From Streptomyces europaeiscabiei (GTDB lineage Bacteria > Actinomycetota > Actinomycetes > Streptomycetales > Streptomycetaceae), in contig NZ_LRTR01000670.1 of the NCBI RefSeq assembly GCF_001550375.1, positions 1 through 52,120 on the forward strand: a stretch of 52,120 nt of DNA, given 5' to 3'. The position numbers and the translations under genes are program-made. Positions within the stretch are counted from its first letter, which is position 1. The number at the start of each line of letters is the position of its first letter. Shown here piece by piece: positions 39,179 through 47,374 of the stretch. The notes under the pieces are model-generated. The model was not told where the DNA came from. It did not search any database and was given only the letters and a program-made list of their open reading frames with translations.

Positions 39179-39706
39179 TCAGTGGCGGTTGCCGCCGTGG
39201 TGGCGGTTGCCTCCGTGGTGGCGGTTGCCGCCGTGGTGGCGGTTGTGGCCCCAGGACTCGTTGTCGATGAAGCGGCCGCGGTCGTTGCGCAGGGTGGCGG
39301 TGTCGGAGCGGTTGTCCCACACGTAGTTGCGGCGGTCCTGGAAGAGGTCGGTGCGGGTGTCGCGGCCCTCGCCCGTGTGAATGCGGACCGTGGCGCGGCC
39401 GGCCAGGCGGTAGTGGTCGAAGGTGTAGGTGTGGCCGTCCTCGTCTTCTTCGAGAGTCCAGCCGTCGAGGTTGACGGTACGGCGTGTGGTGTTGGTCAGC
39501 TCCACCCACTCCCTGTTCAGCGACCGGCGCGAGCGGTCGTCGTGTCCCGGGGAGTCGTACTGGACGGCCGAGATCTCCACCTTCGGGCGGGGGCTGCGGT
39601 CGTGGTCGGCGGCCGGTGCCGGCAGCGCCGCCACCCCGATGGCAGCGCCGGCCGCGAGCACAGCAGCAACCAGGCGGCGGGCGGTGATGAGAGAGGAAGC
39701 AGACAT
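39179..39706 (-). CDS. Secreted lamin-tail domain protein with HHGGNR repeats
   Basis: A 175-residue exported protein. The signal peptide (LVAAVLAAGAAIGVAALPAPA) is followed by a lamin-tail beta-sandwich (KVEISAVQYDSP; NREWVELTNTTRRTVNLDGW; RATVRIHTGEGRDT; YVWDNRSDTATLRND). The C-terminus is a HHGGNR tandem repeat, three full units, likely metal-binding or surface-adhesive. ATG 39706 follows AGGGGA. The family is common in Streptomyces secretomes. Confidence 0.85.
   Translation of the reverse strand: MSASSLITARRLVAAVLAAGAAIGVAALPAPAADHDRSPRPKVEISAVQYDSPGHDDRSRRSLNREWVELTNTTRRTVNLDGWTLEEDEDGHTYTFDHYRLAGRATVRIHTGEGRDTRTDLFQDRRNYVWDNRSDTATLRNDRGRFIDNESWGHNRHHGGNRHHGGNRHHGGNRH
39184..39237 (-). 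repeat. 18-bp tandem repeat encoding HHGGNR
   Basis: Three units (39184-39201, 39202-39219, 39220-39237) plus a partial one; the period of 18 keeps the frame of the lamin-tail gene. Confidence 0.9.
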
Positions 39707-40159
39707 GGAATCCCCTGCATGGTGCGGGCACCCTCCCTGCGATGGCGACCTTTGTGAGCCACCGTGGGAGTCGGTGCGGTGTGCGGTGGCGGCCGGTTTG
39801 GCCGCTGACCACACTCTGTCCACCGCGTGCAGGAATTGAGGGGAAAACATGGACTGTGTTACCTGTTGCCCATATTTCTGTGACTGTTGACTGTAACGTC
39901 CATTTATATCTCGTATGTATGAGGTTGACGTCTCGATTGTTGATCCGCCGTAGCGGGAGCGGGGCCGCGCCTTTTGATCGCCGCAGCACGCCACCCCATC
40001 GGGATCTGGCCCGTCACCCGTAAGTGAGTAACAGCCTGGCTGAATCTGCGCACTCGGACGCATCGCGCTGCCGTCACACGGTTTTCACGGCCGCTGTCGT
40101 CGGCGGAGTCAGGTCTCTGAAGGGACGCGTGCGGCGATCTCCCGCGCATGCCGGTCCGC
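39707..40159. other. AT-richer promoter region and gene-free stretch
   Basis: No gene is supported. 39835-39950 is distinctly AT-rich for this window and probably holds the promoter of the leftward lamin-tail gene, followed by untranslated sequence. Confidence 0.4.
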
Positions 40160-40315
40160 CTACGACAAGGCCGGCCCGTCGTCCTGGGCGACGGTCAACA
40201 GCAGCGTGAGCAGATCGTGTGCCTCGGCCAGTGCAAGAAAGGCCAGCCGCTCGGCGGTGTGATCCATGGGGGCGAACTCGATCTCGTCAAGGTCGACGTG
40301 CTCGCCTTCATCCAT
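40160..40315 (-). CDS. Possible small acidic protein
   Basis: A 51-residue acidic, helical frame from ATG 40315 (MDEGEHVDLDEIEFAPMDHT; LAFLALAEAHDLLTLLLTVA). The longer frame to 40423 has poorer composition. No family recognised; the LLTLLLTVAQD end loosely resembles the helix of Imm32 proteins, which is weak evidence. Confidence 0.4.
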   Translation of the reverse strand: MDEGEHVDLDEIEFAPMDHTAERLAFLALAEAHDLLTLLLTVAQDDGPALS

Positions 40316-40530
40316 GACCGGGCCAACGCATCCAGCCGCCCGCCAGTCACGCGCCACCGCACGCGTGCGGTCCCGGCCGGGGAGGACACTGGCCGGGAAA
40401 AACACCGTCCGGGGCTCGCACACGAATCAGAACGCTCGACTCCAGCCCCAACCGGCGGCTGGCGTCAACGCATAAAGCCTCCACTGATCCCCGGGCGGTT
40501 CACTCCTCCGTCGAGGCCGGCGCCGTCAGG

Positions 40531-41052
40531 GACGATGACCGCATGCGTTACTTCAACGGGACAGGAGGTTGGCTCGCGATCTTCACCGGCACGGAGACGA
40601 CGATCGGTCGGACAGTGCACGTGGACGCCTGGGACGAGGCGACGGGCGTGGCCCTTGTGGTCGACCCCAAACACGGTATCCGCCGCCCGGTGACGGACTA
40701 CCCGGACTTCTCCCACCTGGAGCGGGCCGACCAGGTGGTGGCAGCCATCCCAGGAGGCGGCCGGCGCGCGTCCTGGAAGGACGAGGGACCCGACAACGAC
40801 CCGTTGACCGAGCAGGTGCTTGCATGGCTGGTCACCCCAAGGGCCGGGCCACGCCCATCACCGTCGACACGCACGGGCACGTGGACGACGCGGAGAGCGC
40901 CGATCGCCTCATCCCACCCGGGGCGGAGTGAAACAGGCTCCCCGCGTCGCCGTCGCAGTTTCCGTCTCATTCAGCACCGTTCACGGCCGTTCGGAGAAGG
41001 CCGCCCGTCAGGCTCGCCGAGCAGGCCGGCCGCCCATGAACGCAGGTGAACG
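40531..41052 (+). repeat. Right copy of the ~0.5 kb duplication
   Basis: Matches 31983-32511 in the same orientation, including flanking non-coding sequence down to CGCCCATGAACGCAGGTGAACG. Confidence 0.85.
40543..40931 (+). pseudogene. Frameshifted copy of the 31995-32381 gene
   Basis: The first 96 or so codons parallel the intact copy (MRYFNGTGGWLAIFTGTETT start). At about 40833 GTCACATCCAAGG in the intact gene is GTCACCCCAAGG here, a one-base deletion. The original reading frame resumes in the +1 frame (GRATPITVDTHGHVDDAESA) to a stop at 40929-40931. Confidence 0.85.
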
Positions 41053-41141
41053 ACCCCGCACACACCCCACCACCCCACCACCCCAGGGGGAAGGCGTGCG
41101 CCCTCGGTGTCTGACGGTTCCTGAGTACGCGATGCTGGGGT

Positions 41142-41432
41142 ATGACCCCTGAACCTGGCGCTGCTCCGGCGATGACCACTCACGTGAGTGCGGTGACCGA
41201 CGGCACCACCAGAGTCTTCACATGGGAGGCAGGCGCACGCATCGAGGTCCGCGACCTGGGCGGCGAGATCGTCATTGAGGCCAACGCCGCCGGGTTGAAG
41301 ACCCTGGCCGGCCACCTCCTCACACTGGCCCAGGACGGCACCCCGGACGGCGCCCATCTCCACCTGGAGGAGAACAACGGACTCGAAGAAGGCTCCGCAA
41401 GCCTGGTCCTGGAGAGGTGCGACGACGAATGA
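41142..41432 (+). CDS. Imm32-type immunity protein
   Basis: A 96-residue protein. The segments VIEANAAGLKTLAGHLLTLA, DGAHLHLEENNGLEEGSASL and VLER match the Imm32 pattern (helix, then H-x-H strand, then LEEGS). Imm32 proteins neutralise cognate polymorphic toxins. No toxin gene is nearby, so it is an orphan immunity gene. ATG 41142 is used; ATG 41172 is an alternative. Confidence 0.7.
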   Translation: MTPEPGAAPAMTTHVSAVTDGTTRVFTWEAGARIEVRDLGGEIVIEANAAGLKTLAGHLLTLAQDGTPDGAHLHLEENNGLEEGSASLVLERCDDE

Positions 41433-41458
41433 CTCGTGGCAGACGCATGCCGGATAGT

Positions 41459-41575
41459 GCGGGGAACAGCGGGGAACAGCGGGGAACCCATCGACCGTCC
41501 GCCAGGCGTCTGCCTCCCTCCGTCGCAGGTCAGGACCTGTCCAAGCCCTTGATGCCGTTAGCTTCCCAAGCTGAG
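41459..41575 (+). repeat. Attachment-like unit G6
   Basis: GCGGGGAACA is repeated three times (41459-41488), followed about 75 bases later by the core GCTTCCCAAGCTGAG (41561-41575). The next gene starts 44 bases on. Confidence 0.7.
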
Positions 41576-41618
41576 GTCCCCGCTACGTCGGCGCAGTCGG
41601 CACTCGTATAGTCGCTGC

Positions 41619-41843
41619 ATGGTGACTGCGACCGTCCGTGAGTGGCACGACGAGGAAGGGTGGGGGGTACTCGACTCTCCCGAGACACCCGGCGGTTGTT
41701 GGGGCCACTACGCCGACATCCAGACGAAGGGCTTCCATACGCTGTCGCCGGGACAACGCGTAGATCTCCAATGGGAAGCCCCTGGCTTCAAGCAAGACGG
41801 CTATGTCTACCGGGCAGTGCGCATAGTGCCTCGGACAGCCTGA
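41619..41843 (+). CDS. Cold-shock-domain-like small protein
   Basis: A 74-residue OB-fold protein: ATVREWHDEEGWGVLDSPET parallels the cold-shock K/EWF-x-x-x-GWG-V-I motif, and LSPGQRVDLQWEAPG the later strands, with an inserted GGCWGHYADI in place of the second RNA-binding motif. It would bind nucleic acid if functional. It lies between unit G6 and a copy of the arm-type repeat, so it is a complete candidate cassette. Confidence 0.75.
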   Translation: MVTATVREWHDEEGWGVLDSPETPGGCWGHYADIQTKGFHTLSPGQRVDLQWEAPGFKQDGYVYRAVRIVPRTA

Positions 41844-41863
41844 CATCCACATCTGACATCAAC
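41841..41863 (+). repeat. Third copy of the int-type arm repeat
   Basis: TGACATCCAC, three bases, TGACATCAAC, exactly as beside int and at 38402-38424. It overlaps the stop of the cold-shock-like gene. Confidence 0.7.
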
Positions 41864-42555
41864 AGCGGCAGACAGCAGCAGCTACGGGGCTCCGCCTGCC
41901 CGCTCGCAACCTTGAGACGAGGGCGGGGCATCCGTCAGCCTGACCGCCGAGCGACAGCGGCAGTTCTTACGGCGTGCGCCTGGTCGTCCTCGTCAGCAGG
42001 TATCGCCCCCCATCAAGTGGCTAGCCGGAATGGATTCGGCACACATGAGGTCGGGTGAGGTCGGGTGAGGTCGGGTGAGGTCGGGTGAGGTCGGGAACGA
42101 CTGAGAACACGCGGCAGCGGCAGCCGCAGCTACTGCCCCCGCGCAGGCAGGCATGACGGTGTGAGGTCGAGAAGCCGCGGCGCTCGTCGGACTCGGTCCA
42201 CCTCGCGCAGATGTCAGGAAACCTGAGAAATAAGTACGCCTGCCGCGCGGGCCGCGTCAAGGCCATCACGGCAACTTCCCTCTCCCCGGGATGCCGGGCA
42301 GGCCGCACCCGGAGAGTCCGTCCGATACGCCCCGGCAACACCCTTGTCATCCGGCGTCGGCGTGTGCATCATCGTGGTCATCATCAGGGTTCCTGATATC
42401 GGGCTCGCCGCCCGGCCCTACCGGGACGCGAAGGAACCCGCCACCGCTCTCCGATACCGGCTCCGGCTCCCCCAGCGGCTTCAGCCGCCCGTTCCGGCTT
42501 CCCCAGCAGCTCCACCACCCTCACTTCCGCTCCCTCGACGTGCCCGGAGGCACCC
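41864..42555. other. Gene-free stretch before the ABC operon
   Basis: No gene is supported. It contains a 10-bp tandem repeat at 42047-42095 and should carry the promoter of the transport operon toward its right end. It marks the boundary between the mosaic and ordinary chromosome. Confidence 0.45.
42047..42095 (+). repeat. 10-bp tandem repeat, about five copies
   Basis: The unit TCGGGTGAGG runs uninterrupted at 42051-42090 (four copies) with partial copies at each end. Confidence 0.9.
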
Positions 42556-43884
42556 ATGAGCGCACCCATGAGCACACCCGCGAACGGCGATTTGTCCCGA
42601 AGATCCGTTCTCCGGGGGACGGCCGGAGCCGCCGGGCTGTTCACCGCGGGCGGTCTGCTGACCGCCTGCGGCGGCATCAAGGAGTCCTCGGCGCAGACCG
42701 ACGCGGTGCTCCGCATCGGCTATGTCTCGCCCAGCACGGGCCCTGCCGCGGGCTTCGGCGAACCGAACGCGTTCCTCATGAAGAAGATGCGCGCCACCTT
42801 CAAGGACGGGCTGCAGATCGGCGGCAAGAAGTACTCGGTCGAGATCATCGACCGCGACAGTCAGTCGAACCCGCAGACCGCCGCGCAGGTCGCCGCCGAC
42901 CTGATCAACAGCGAGAAGATCGATCTGATGCTCGTCACCTCGACCCCGGAGACGGTCAACCCCGTCGCCGACGCGTGCGAGGCGGCGAAGATCCCGTGCC
43001 TGTCGACCGCCGTGCCGTGGGAGGCCTGGTACTTCGGCCGCGGTGCCACCCCCGAGAAGCCCTTCACGTACACGTACCACTTCTTCATAGGTGTCGCGGA
43101 GATCCATGCCGCGTACCTCTCGCTGTGGACGAAGGGCGGGGTGGAGACCAACCGGCGGGTCGGCGTCATGTGGCCCAACGACCCCGACGGCAAGGCGATC
43201 CGGCAGGGGCTCGGGCCGCAGTTGAAGAAGAGCGGGTTCAGGATCGTCGACCCGGGGGCGTACGAGGACGGGACGAACGACTACTCGGCGCAGATCGCGG
43301 CGTTCAAGAAGGCGGACGCGGAGATCTTCAACACCTTCCCGCTGCCGCCCGACTTCGCCACCTTCTGGAAGCAGGCCCGGCAGCAGGGCTACCGGCCGCG
43401 CATCGCGTCCATCGCCAAGACCGGTCTCCTCCCCTCCCAGATCGAGGCGCTCGGTTCGCTCGGGCACGGCCTCAGCGCCGGCTTCTGGTGGTCGCCCCAG
43501 TTCCCGTTCACGTCCACCCTCACCGACCAGACCGCCCGCCAACTGGCCGACGACTACGAGAAGTCGACGGGCAAGCAGTGGACCCAGGTCATCGGGTCCA
43601 ACATGGCTCTCTTCGAGGTCGCGGTCCACGCGCTGAAGTCGACCTCCGACCCCAAGGACCGGGGCGAACTGGCGGCAGCCCTCGGCAAGGCCAAGCTCAC
43701 CACCGTCGCCGGGCCGTTGGACTTCACGTCCGGGCCGGTGAAGAACGTCTCCACGGAGCCGCTGGTCATGGCGCAGTGGCGCAAGGCCACGGGTGGCAGC
43801 AAGTTCGCGGTCGAGCCCGTCATCGTCGACAACGGTGCCTTCCGCGACATCCCGCTCGGAGGCGAACTTGAGCCCCTCCGCTGA
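42556..43884 (+). CDS. ABC transporter substrate-binding lipoprotein (branched-chain amino acid type)
   Basis: A 442-residue periplasmic-binding-protein type I (LivJ-like). RRSVLRGTAGAAGLFTAGGL with a twin arginine leads to the lipobox LTACGG, so it is probably a Tat-exported lipoprotein. IGYVSPSTGPAAGFGEPNAF and IDRDSQSNPQTAAQVAADLI are typical of the ligand-binding domain. ATG 42556 follows GGAGG. First gene of a five-gene operon; ligand unknown (amino acid, amide or similar). Confidence 0.9.
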   Translation: MSAPMSTPANGDLSRRSVLRGTAGAAGLFTAGGLLTACGGIKESSAQTDAVLRIGYVSPSTGPAAGFGEPNAFLMKKMRATFKDGLQIGGKKYSVEIIDRDSQSNPQTAAQVAADLINSEKIDLMLVTSTPETVNPVADACEAAKIPCLSTAVPWEAWYFGRGATPEKPFTYTYHFFIGVAEIHAAYLSLWTKGGVETNRRVGVMWPNDPDGKAIRQGLGPQLKKSGFRIVDPGAYEDGTNDYSAQIAAFKKADAEIFNTFPLPPDFATFWKQARQQGYRPRIASIAKTGLLPSQIEALGSLGHGLSAGFWWSPQFPFTSTLTDQTARQLADDYEKSTGKQWTQVIGSNMALFEVAVHALKSTSDPKDRGELAAALGKAKLTTVAGPLDFTSGPVKNVSTEPLVMAQWRKATGGSKFAVEPVIVDNGAFRDIPLGGELEPLR

Positions 43885-44653
43885 GCCGGTGACCGCGGGG
43901 ACAGGGGAGGCCGCTCCGGCGGCCTCCCCGGCCCCGCCGGTCCTCGCGGCGAACGGCATTCACCGCCGCTTCGGCAGCCTGGTCGTCCTCGAAGGCATCG
44001 ACATCACCCTCGCCCCCGGCGAGGCCCTGGGCATCGTCGGCCCGAACGGCGCCGGGAAGACGACCCTGCTCGACATCCTCTCCGGGGCCCAGGCCCCCTC
44101 CGAGGGCAGCGTCACCTTCCAGGATCAGGACGTGACCCGCTGGAAGGTCGACCGCCGGTGCCGCAGCGGCATCGGGCGCTCCCATCAGGTGCCGCGCCCC
44201 TTCACCGGCATGACGGCCTACGAGAACGTGCTGGTCGCGTCGGTGCAGGGCGGCTCGCACCGGCGCCGGGCCGCAGAGCAGCACGCGCTCGGCGTACTCG
44301 AGCGCTGCGGCATGCTCGGCCAGGCCAACCGGCCCGCGGCCGCGCTCACCCTGCTGGAACGCAAGCGGCTGGAGATGGCGCGGGCGCTGGCGACCGATCC
44401 GCAGGTGCTGCTGCTGGACGAGATCGCCGGTGGCCTCACCGACGCGGAGACGGACGAACTGATCGCCACCATCCGGCAGTTGCGCGCCGACGGCATCGCC
44501 ATCGTCTGGATCGAGCACGTCATCCACGCACTGCTGCGGGTGATCGACCGGCTGGTCTGTCTCGCGCAGGGCCGGGTCCTGGCCGAGGGCGAACCGGACG
44601 CCGTCATGTCCGATCCCCGGGTCGTCGAGGCCTACCTCGGGAGCGCGGCATGA
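43868..44653 (+). CDS. ABC transporter ATP-binding protein (LivG-type)
   Basis: A 261-residue ATPase. Walker A is GPNGAGKTT, the motif SHQVPRPFTGMTAYENVLVA is characteristic of LivG, ALTLLERKRLEMARALA replaces the usual signature (LTLLE for LSGGQ), and Walker B is VLLLDEIAGGL. Start TTG 43868 is chosen: GGAGG lies 6 bases upstream and the gene overlaps the binding-protein stop. A GTG at 43889 is less supported. Confidence 0.88.
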   Translation: MSPSAEPVTAGTGEAAPAASPAPPVLAANGIHRRFGSLVVLEGIDITLAPGEALGIVGPNGAGKTTLLDILSGAQAPSEGSVTFQDQDVTRWKVDRRCRSGIGRSHQVPRPFTGMTAYENVLVASVQGGSHRRRAAEQHALGVLERCGMLGQANRPAAALTLLERKRLEMARALATDPQVLLLDEIAGGLTDAETDELIATIRQLRADGIAIVWIEHVIHALLRVIDRLVCLAQGRVLAEGEPDAVMSDPRVVEAYLGSAA

Positions 44654-45417
44654 GTCTGCTGTCGGTCGAGAATCTCGAAGTACGGCACGGTCTGCTGCGC
44701 GCCGTCCGCGACGTCTCCTTCGCCGTGGACGAGGGCGAGGTCGTGGCGGTGGTCGGGGCCAACGGAGCCGGAAAGTCCACCCTGCTGCGGGCCGTCGCGG
44801 GAGCACACCAGTCGACCGAGGGCCGTATCGGCCTGGACGGTGTGGAGGTGACGGCACGGCGGGCCCACGACCGTGTCGCGGCCGGAATAGCGCTGGTCCC
44901 GGAGGGACGGCGGCTCTTCGCCGACCTCACCGTGGAGGAGAACCTGCTGGTCGCGTCCCGGGTACGGCGCCCCGGACCGTGGGACCTGGCAGCCGTCGTG
45001 GCCGCCTTCCCCCTGCTCGACGGGCTGCTGAAGCGGCGTGCCGGCAACCTCTCGGGCGGCGAGCAGCAGGCCGTGGCCATCGGCAGGGCGCTGATGACCA
45101 ACCCCCGGCTGCTGCTGCTCGACGAGGTCTCGCTGGGCCTCGCGCCCATCGTGGTCGACACCCTCTACGACTCGCTCGGCACGATCCTCTCCGGCGGTAC
45201 GACGGTACTGCTGGTGGAGCAGGACCTCGGCCGCGCACTGGGGGTGGCCCGGCGCGTGCTGTGCATGCTCGAAGGCCGCGTCGTCCTGGACGAACCAGCC
45301 GACGAGGTCACCCGCGACCAGGTGGTAGAGGCGTACTTCGGACTCGGCCGGGCGGCGGGCCCGGACCGCACCACGGCCGCGACCGCGACCGCGACCTCGC
45401 AGGAGGAGCCGGCATGA
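44650..45417 (+). CDS. ABC transporter ATP-binding protein (LivF-type)
   Basis: A 255-residue ATPase with Walker A GANGAGKST, LVPEGRRLFADLTVEENLLV (LivF hallmark), the signature LSGGEQQAVAIGRAL and Walker B LLLLDEVSLGLAP. It begins in an ATGA overlap with LivG. The C-terminus is a short Ala/Thr-rich tail. It pairs with LivG to drive transport. Confidence 0.92.
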   Translation: MSLLSVENLEVRHGLLRAVRDVSFAVDEGEVVAVVGANGAGKSTLLRAVAGAHQSTEGRIGLDGVEVTARRAHDRVAAGIALVPEGRRLFADLTVEENLLVASRVRRPGPWDLAAVVAAFPLLDGLLKRRAGNLSGGEQQAVAIGRALMTNPRLLLLDEVSLGLAPIVVDTLYDSLGTILSGGTTVLLVEQDLGRALGVARRVLCMLEGRVVLDEPADEVTRDQVVEAYFGLGRAAGPDRTTAATATATSQEEPA

Positions 45418-46286
45418 ACTGGATCAACGCCCTCGTGCAGGGCGTCATGCTCGGCGGTGTCTACGCGCTCTTCGCCTGCGGCCTTTCTCTGATGTTCGGC
45501 GTCATGCGGACCGTCAACCTGAGCCACGGCGACCTCGCGGTCCTCGGCGCGTTCCTGGTCGCGGTGCTGGCCGCCGCCGTCGGCATCAGCCCGTTCTTCG
45601 CCGTCCTCCTGGTCCTGCCCGTGATGGGCCTGGTCGGCGTGGCGTTGCAGCGGGGCATCCTCAGCAGGGCGCTGCGCACCGGCGAGATGTCGTCGATGCT
45701 GGCCACGTTCGGTCTCGCCATCGTGCTGCAGAACGTACTGCTGGAGGTCTTCAGCGCCGACTCCCGCTCCCTGGACGTCGGTTCGCTGTCCACGTCCGGT
45801 CTCCAGCTCGGGCCGTCGGTGAGCATCCCGTACCTCGGTGTGCTGACCGTGGCGGTGGCGGTCGCGCTGCTCGGCGGGCTGCAACTGCTGCTGACCCGTA
45901 CGGGCATCGGCCGGGCGATCCGCGCCACCGCCGCCGACGCGGACACCGCCGAGTTGGTCGGGATCGACAGCCGCCGGGTGTACGCCTGGGCCGCCGCCAT
46001 CGCCGTCGCCACCGCGGGTCTGGCAGGCGCGTTCTTCGCGATGCGGTCGTCGTTCAGCCCGTCCATGGGGCCGACCCAGCTCCTGTTCGCCTTCGAGGTC
46101 GTCGTGATCGGAGGGCTCGGTTCGCTGTGGGGGACGCTCGTCGGGGGCATGGTCCTCGGCATCGCCCAGACGGTCGGCGCGCAGGTCGATCCGCGCTTCT
46201 CCATCGTGGCCGGACACGCGGTGTTCCTCGCGGTCCTGGCCTTCCGTCCGCAGGGACTGCTCGGCATGAGAAGGAGCCGCACATGA
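45414..46286 (+). CDS. Branched-chain amino acid-type ABC permease (LivH-type)
   Basis: A 290-residue membrane protein with about eight helices. LVQGVMLGGVYALFACGLSL and FGVMRTVNLSHGDLAVLGAF at the N-terminus and GGLGSLWGTLVGGMVLGIAQ near the C-terminus are LivH signatures. It starts with an ATGA overlap and has AGGAGGAG upstream. Confidence 0.92.
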   Translation: MNWINALVQGVMLGGVYALFACGLSLMFGVMRTVNLSHGDLAVLGAFLVAVLAAAVGISPFFAVLLVLPVMGLVGVALQRGILSRALRTGEMSSMLATFGLAIVLQNVLLEVFSADSRSLDVGSLSTSGLQLGPSVSIPYLGVLTVAVAVALLGGLQLLLTRTGIGRAIRATAADADTAELVGIDSRRVYAWAAAIAVATAGLAGAFFAMRSSFSPSMGPTQLLFAFEVVVIGGLGSLWGTLVGGMVLGIAQTVGAQVDPRFSIVAGHAVFLAVLAFRPQGLLGMRRSRT

Positions 46287-47320
46287 CCACCGCATCACCG
46301 GTCGCAACAGCCACCGCAACCGCCACCGCAACCGCCACCATCCACCGGTGGACCCCCGTCTCCCGTACGGCGTCCGGCGCCCTGGCCACCCTGCTGCTCG
46401 TGCTGGCGTTCGCGCCCTTCGTCTTCGCTCCCGAGGCGACCGCCAAGCTGACGACCCTGTTCGTCCTCGTCATCGTCGCGGCCATGTGGAACGCGCTGGC
46501 GGGCTACGCCGGTCTGGTCTCCGTCGGCCAGCAGGGCTTCATCGGCCTCGGCGCGTACGGAGTGTTCCTCTTCGTCGACCGAGGCGTCAGCCCCTTTCTC
46601 GCGGTCGTCCTGGCGGCCCTGCTCGCCGGCGCGGTCGCGGTACCCACCTCGCTGCTCGCGTTCCGGCTCACCGGTGGACAGTTCGCCATCGGCATGTGGG
46701 CGATCGCGGAGTTCTTCCGGCTGGTCGTCGTGAACACGCCTTCGCTCGGCGGCGGTTCCGGCCGCTCTCTCACCGATCTGTCGGCCACCGATCCGGCGGT
46801 GCGGCAGGCCCAGGTGTACTGGCTCGCCCTGGCGCTGATGAGTGTGCTGCTGCTGGCCGTGTTCGTGCTGCTGCGCAGCAGGCTGGGGGCTTCGCTGGAG
46901 GCGATCCGCGACGACCCGGTGGGCGCGGCGTCCGTCGGGGTACGGGTCACCTCGGCGAAGCGGCTGGTCTTCGTCCTGGCGGCGGTGGGCGGCGCCGCGG
47001 CCGGTGGACTCACCCTGGCGAGCACCCTGCGGGTGCAGCCGGACTCCATCTTCGGGGTCCACTGGTCCGCGTACATGATCTTCATGGTGGTCATCGGCGG
47101 CCTCGGCACCTTCGAGGGACCGATCATCGGGGCGATCGTGTTCTTCCTGGTGCAGGACTGGTTCGGGGACACCGGAGGCACCTGGTACCTGATCGGGCTC
47201 GGCGCCCTGGCCATCGGGATGACGCTGTGGATGCCCCATGGGCTGTGGGGTACCGTGGCTCGCCGACGTGACCTGGAACTACTACCTGTCGGCTATCGGG
47301 TGAAGACACCGGTCGTCTGA
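46283..47320 (+). CDS. Branched-chain amino acid-type ABC permease (LivM-type)
   Basis: A 345-residue membrane protein. An N-terminal AT-dipeptide repeat (a 12-bp DNA repeat, about 46305-46340) precedes about eight to ten helices. GLVSVGQQGFIGLGAYGVFL, IRDDPVGAASVGVRVTSAKR and FMVVIGGLGTFEGPIIGAIV are LivM signatures. It overlaps LivH by ATGA and ends the transport operon. Confidence 0.92.
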   Translation: MTTASPVATATATATATATIHRWTPVSRTASGALATLLLVLAFAPFVFAPEATAKLTTLFVLVIVAAMWNALAGYAGLVSVGQQGFIGLGAYGVFLFVDRGVSPFLAVVLAALLAGAVAVPTSLLAFRLTGGQFAIGMWAIAEFFRLVVVNTPSLGGGSGRSLTDLSATDPAVRQAQVYWLALALMSVLLLAVFVLLRSRLGASLEAIRDDPVGAASVGVRVTSAKRLVFVLAAVGGAAAGGLTLASTLRVQPDSIFGVHWSAYMIFMVVIGGLGTFEGPIIGAIVFFLVQDWFGDTGGTWYLIGLGALAIGMTLWMPHGLWGTVARRRDLELLPVGYRVKTPVV

Positions 47321-47374
47321 CCTCGACGACGGCCTCGCCCGACCTCTCCGACGACCGACCAAGAGGTGCGAACG

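Noticed and set aside
26178..41575. A CRISPR array based on the repeated GCTTCCCAAGCTGAG
   Set aside because: Spacing between copies is 2-5 kb, spacers contain genes, and no Cas genes are present.
26052..41863. A true class of integron
   Set aside because: No IntI-type integrase was found; the repeats are tRNA-derived rather than attC hairpins. Only the functional analogy is kept.
42291..43871. A 526-codon plus-strand frame over the substrate-binding protein
   Set aside because: It is an overlapping frame; the lipobox, domain motifs and ribosome site belong to the 42556-43884 frame.
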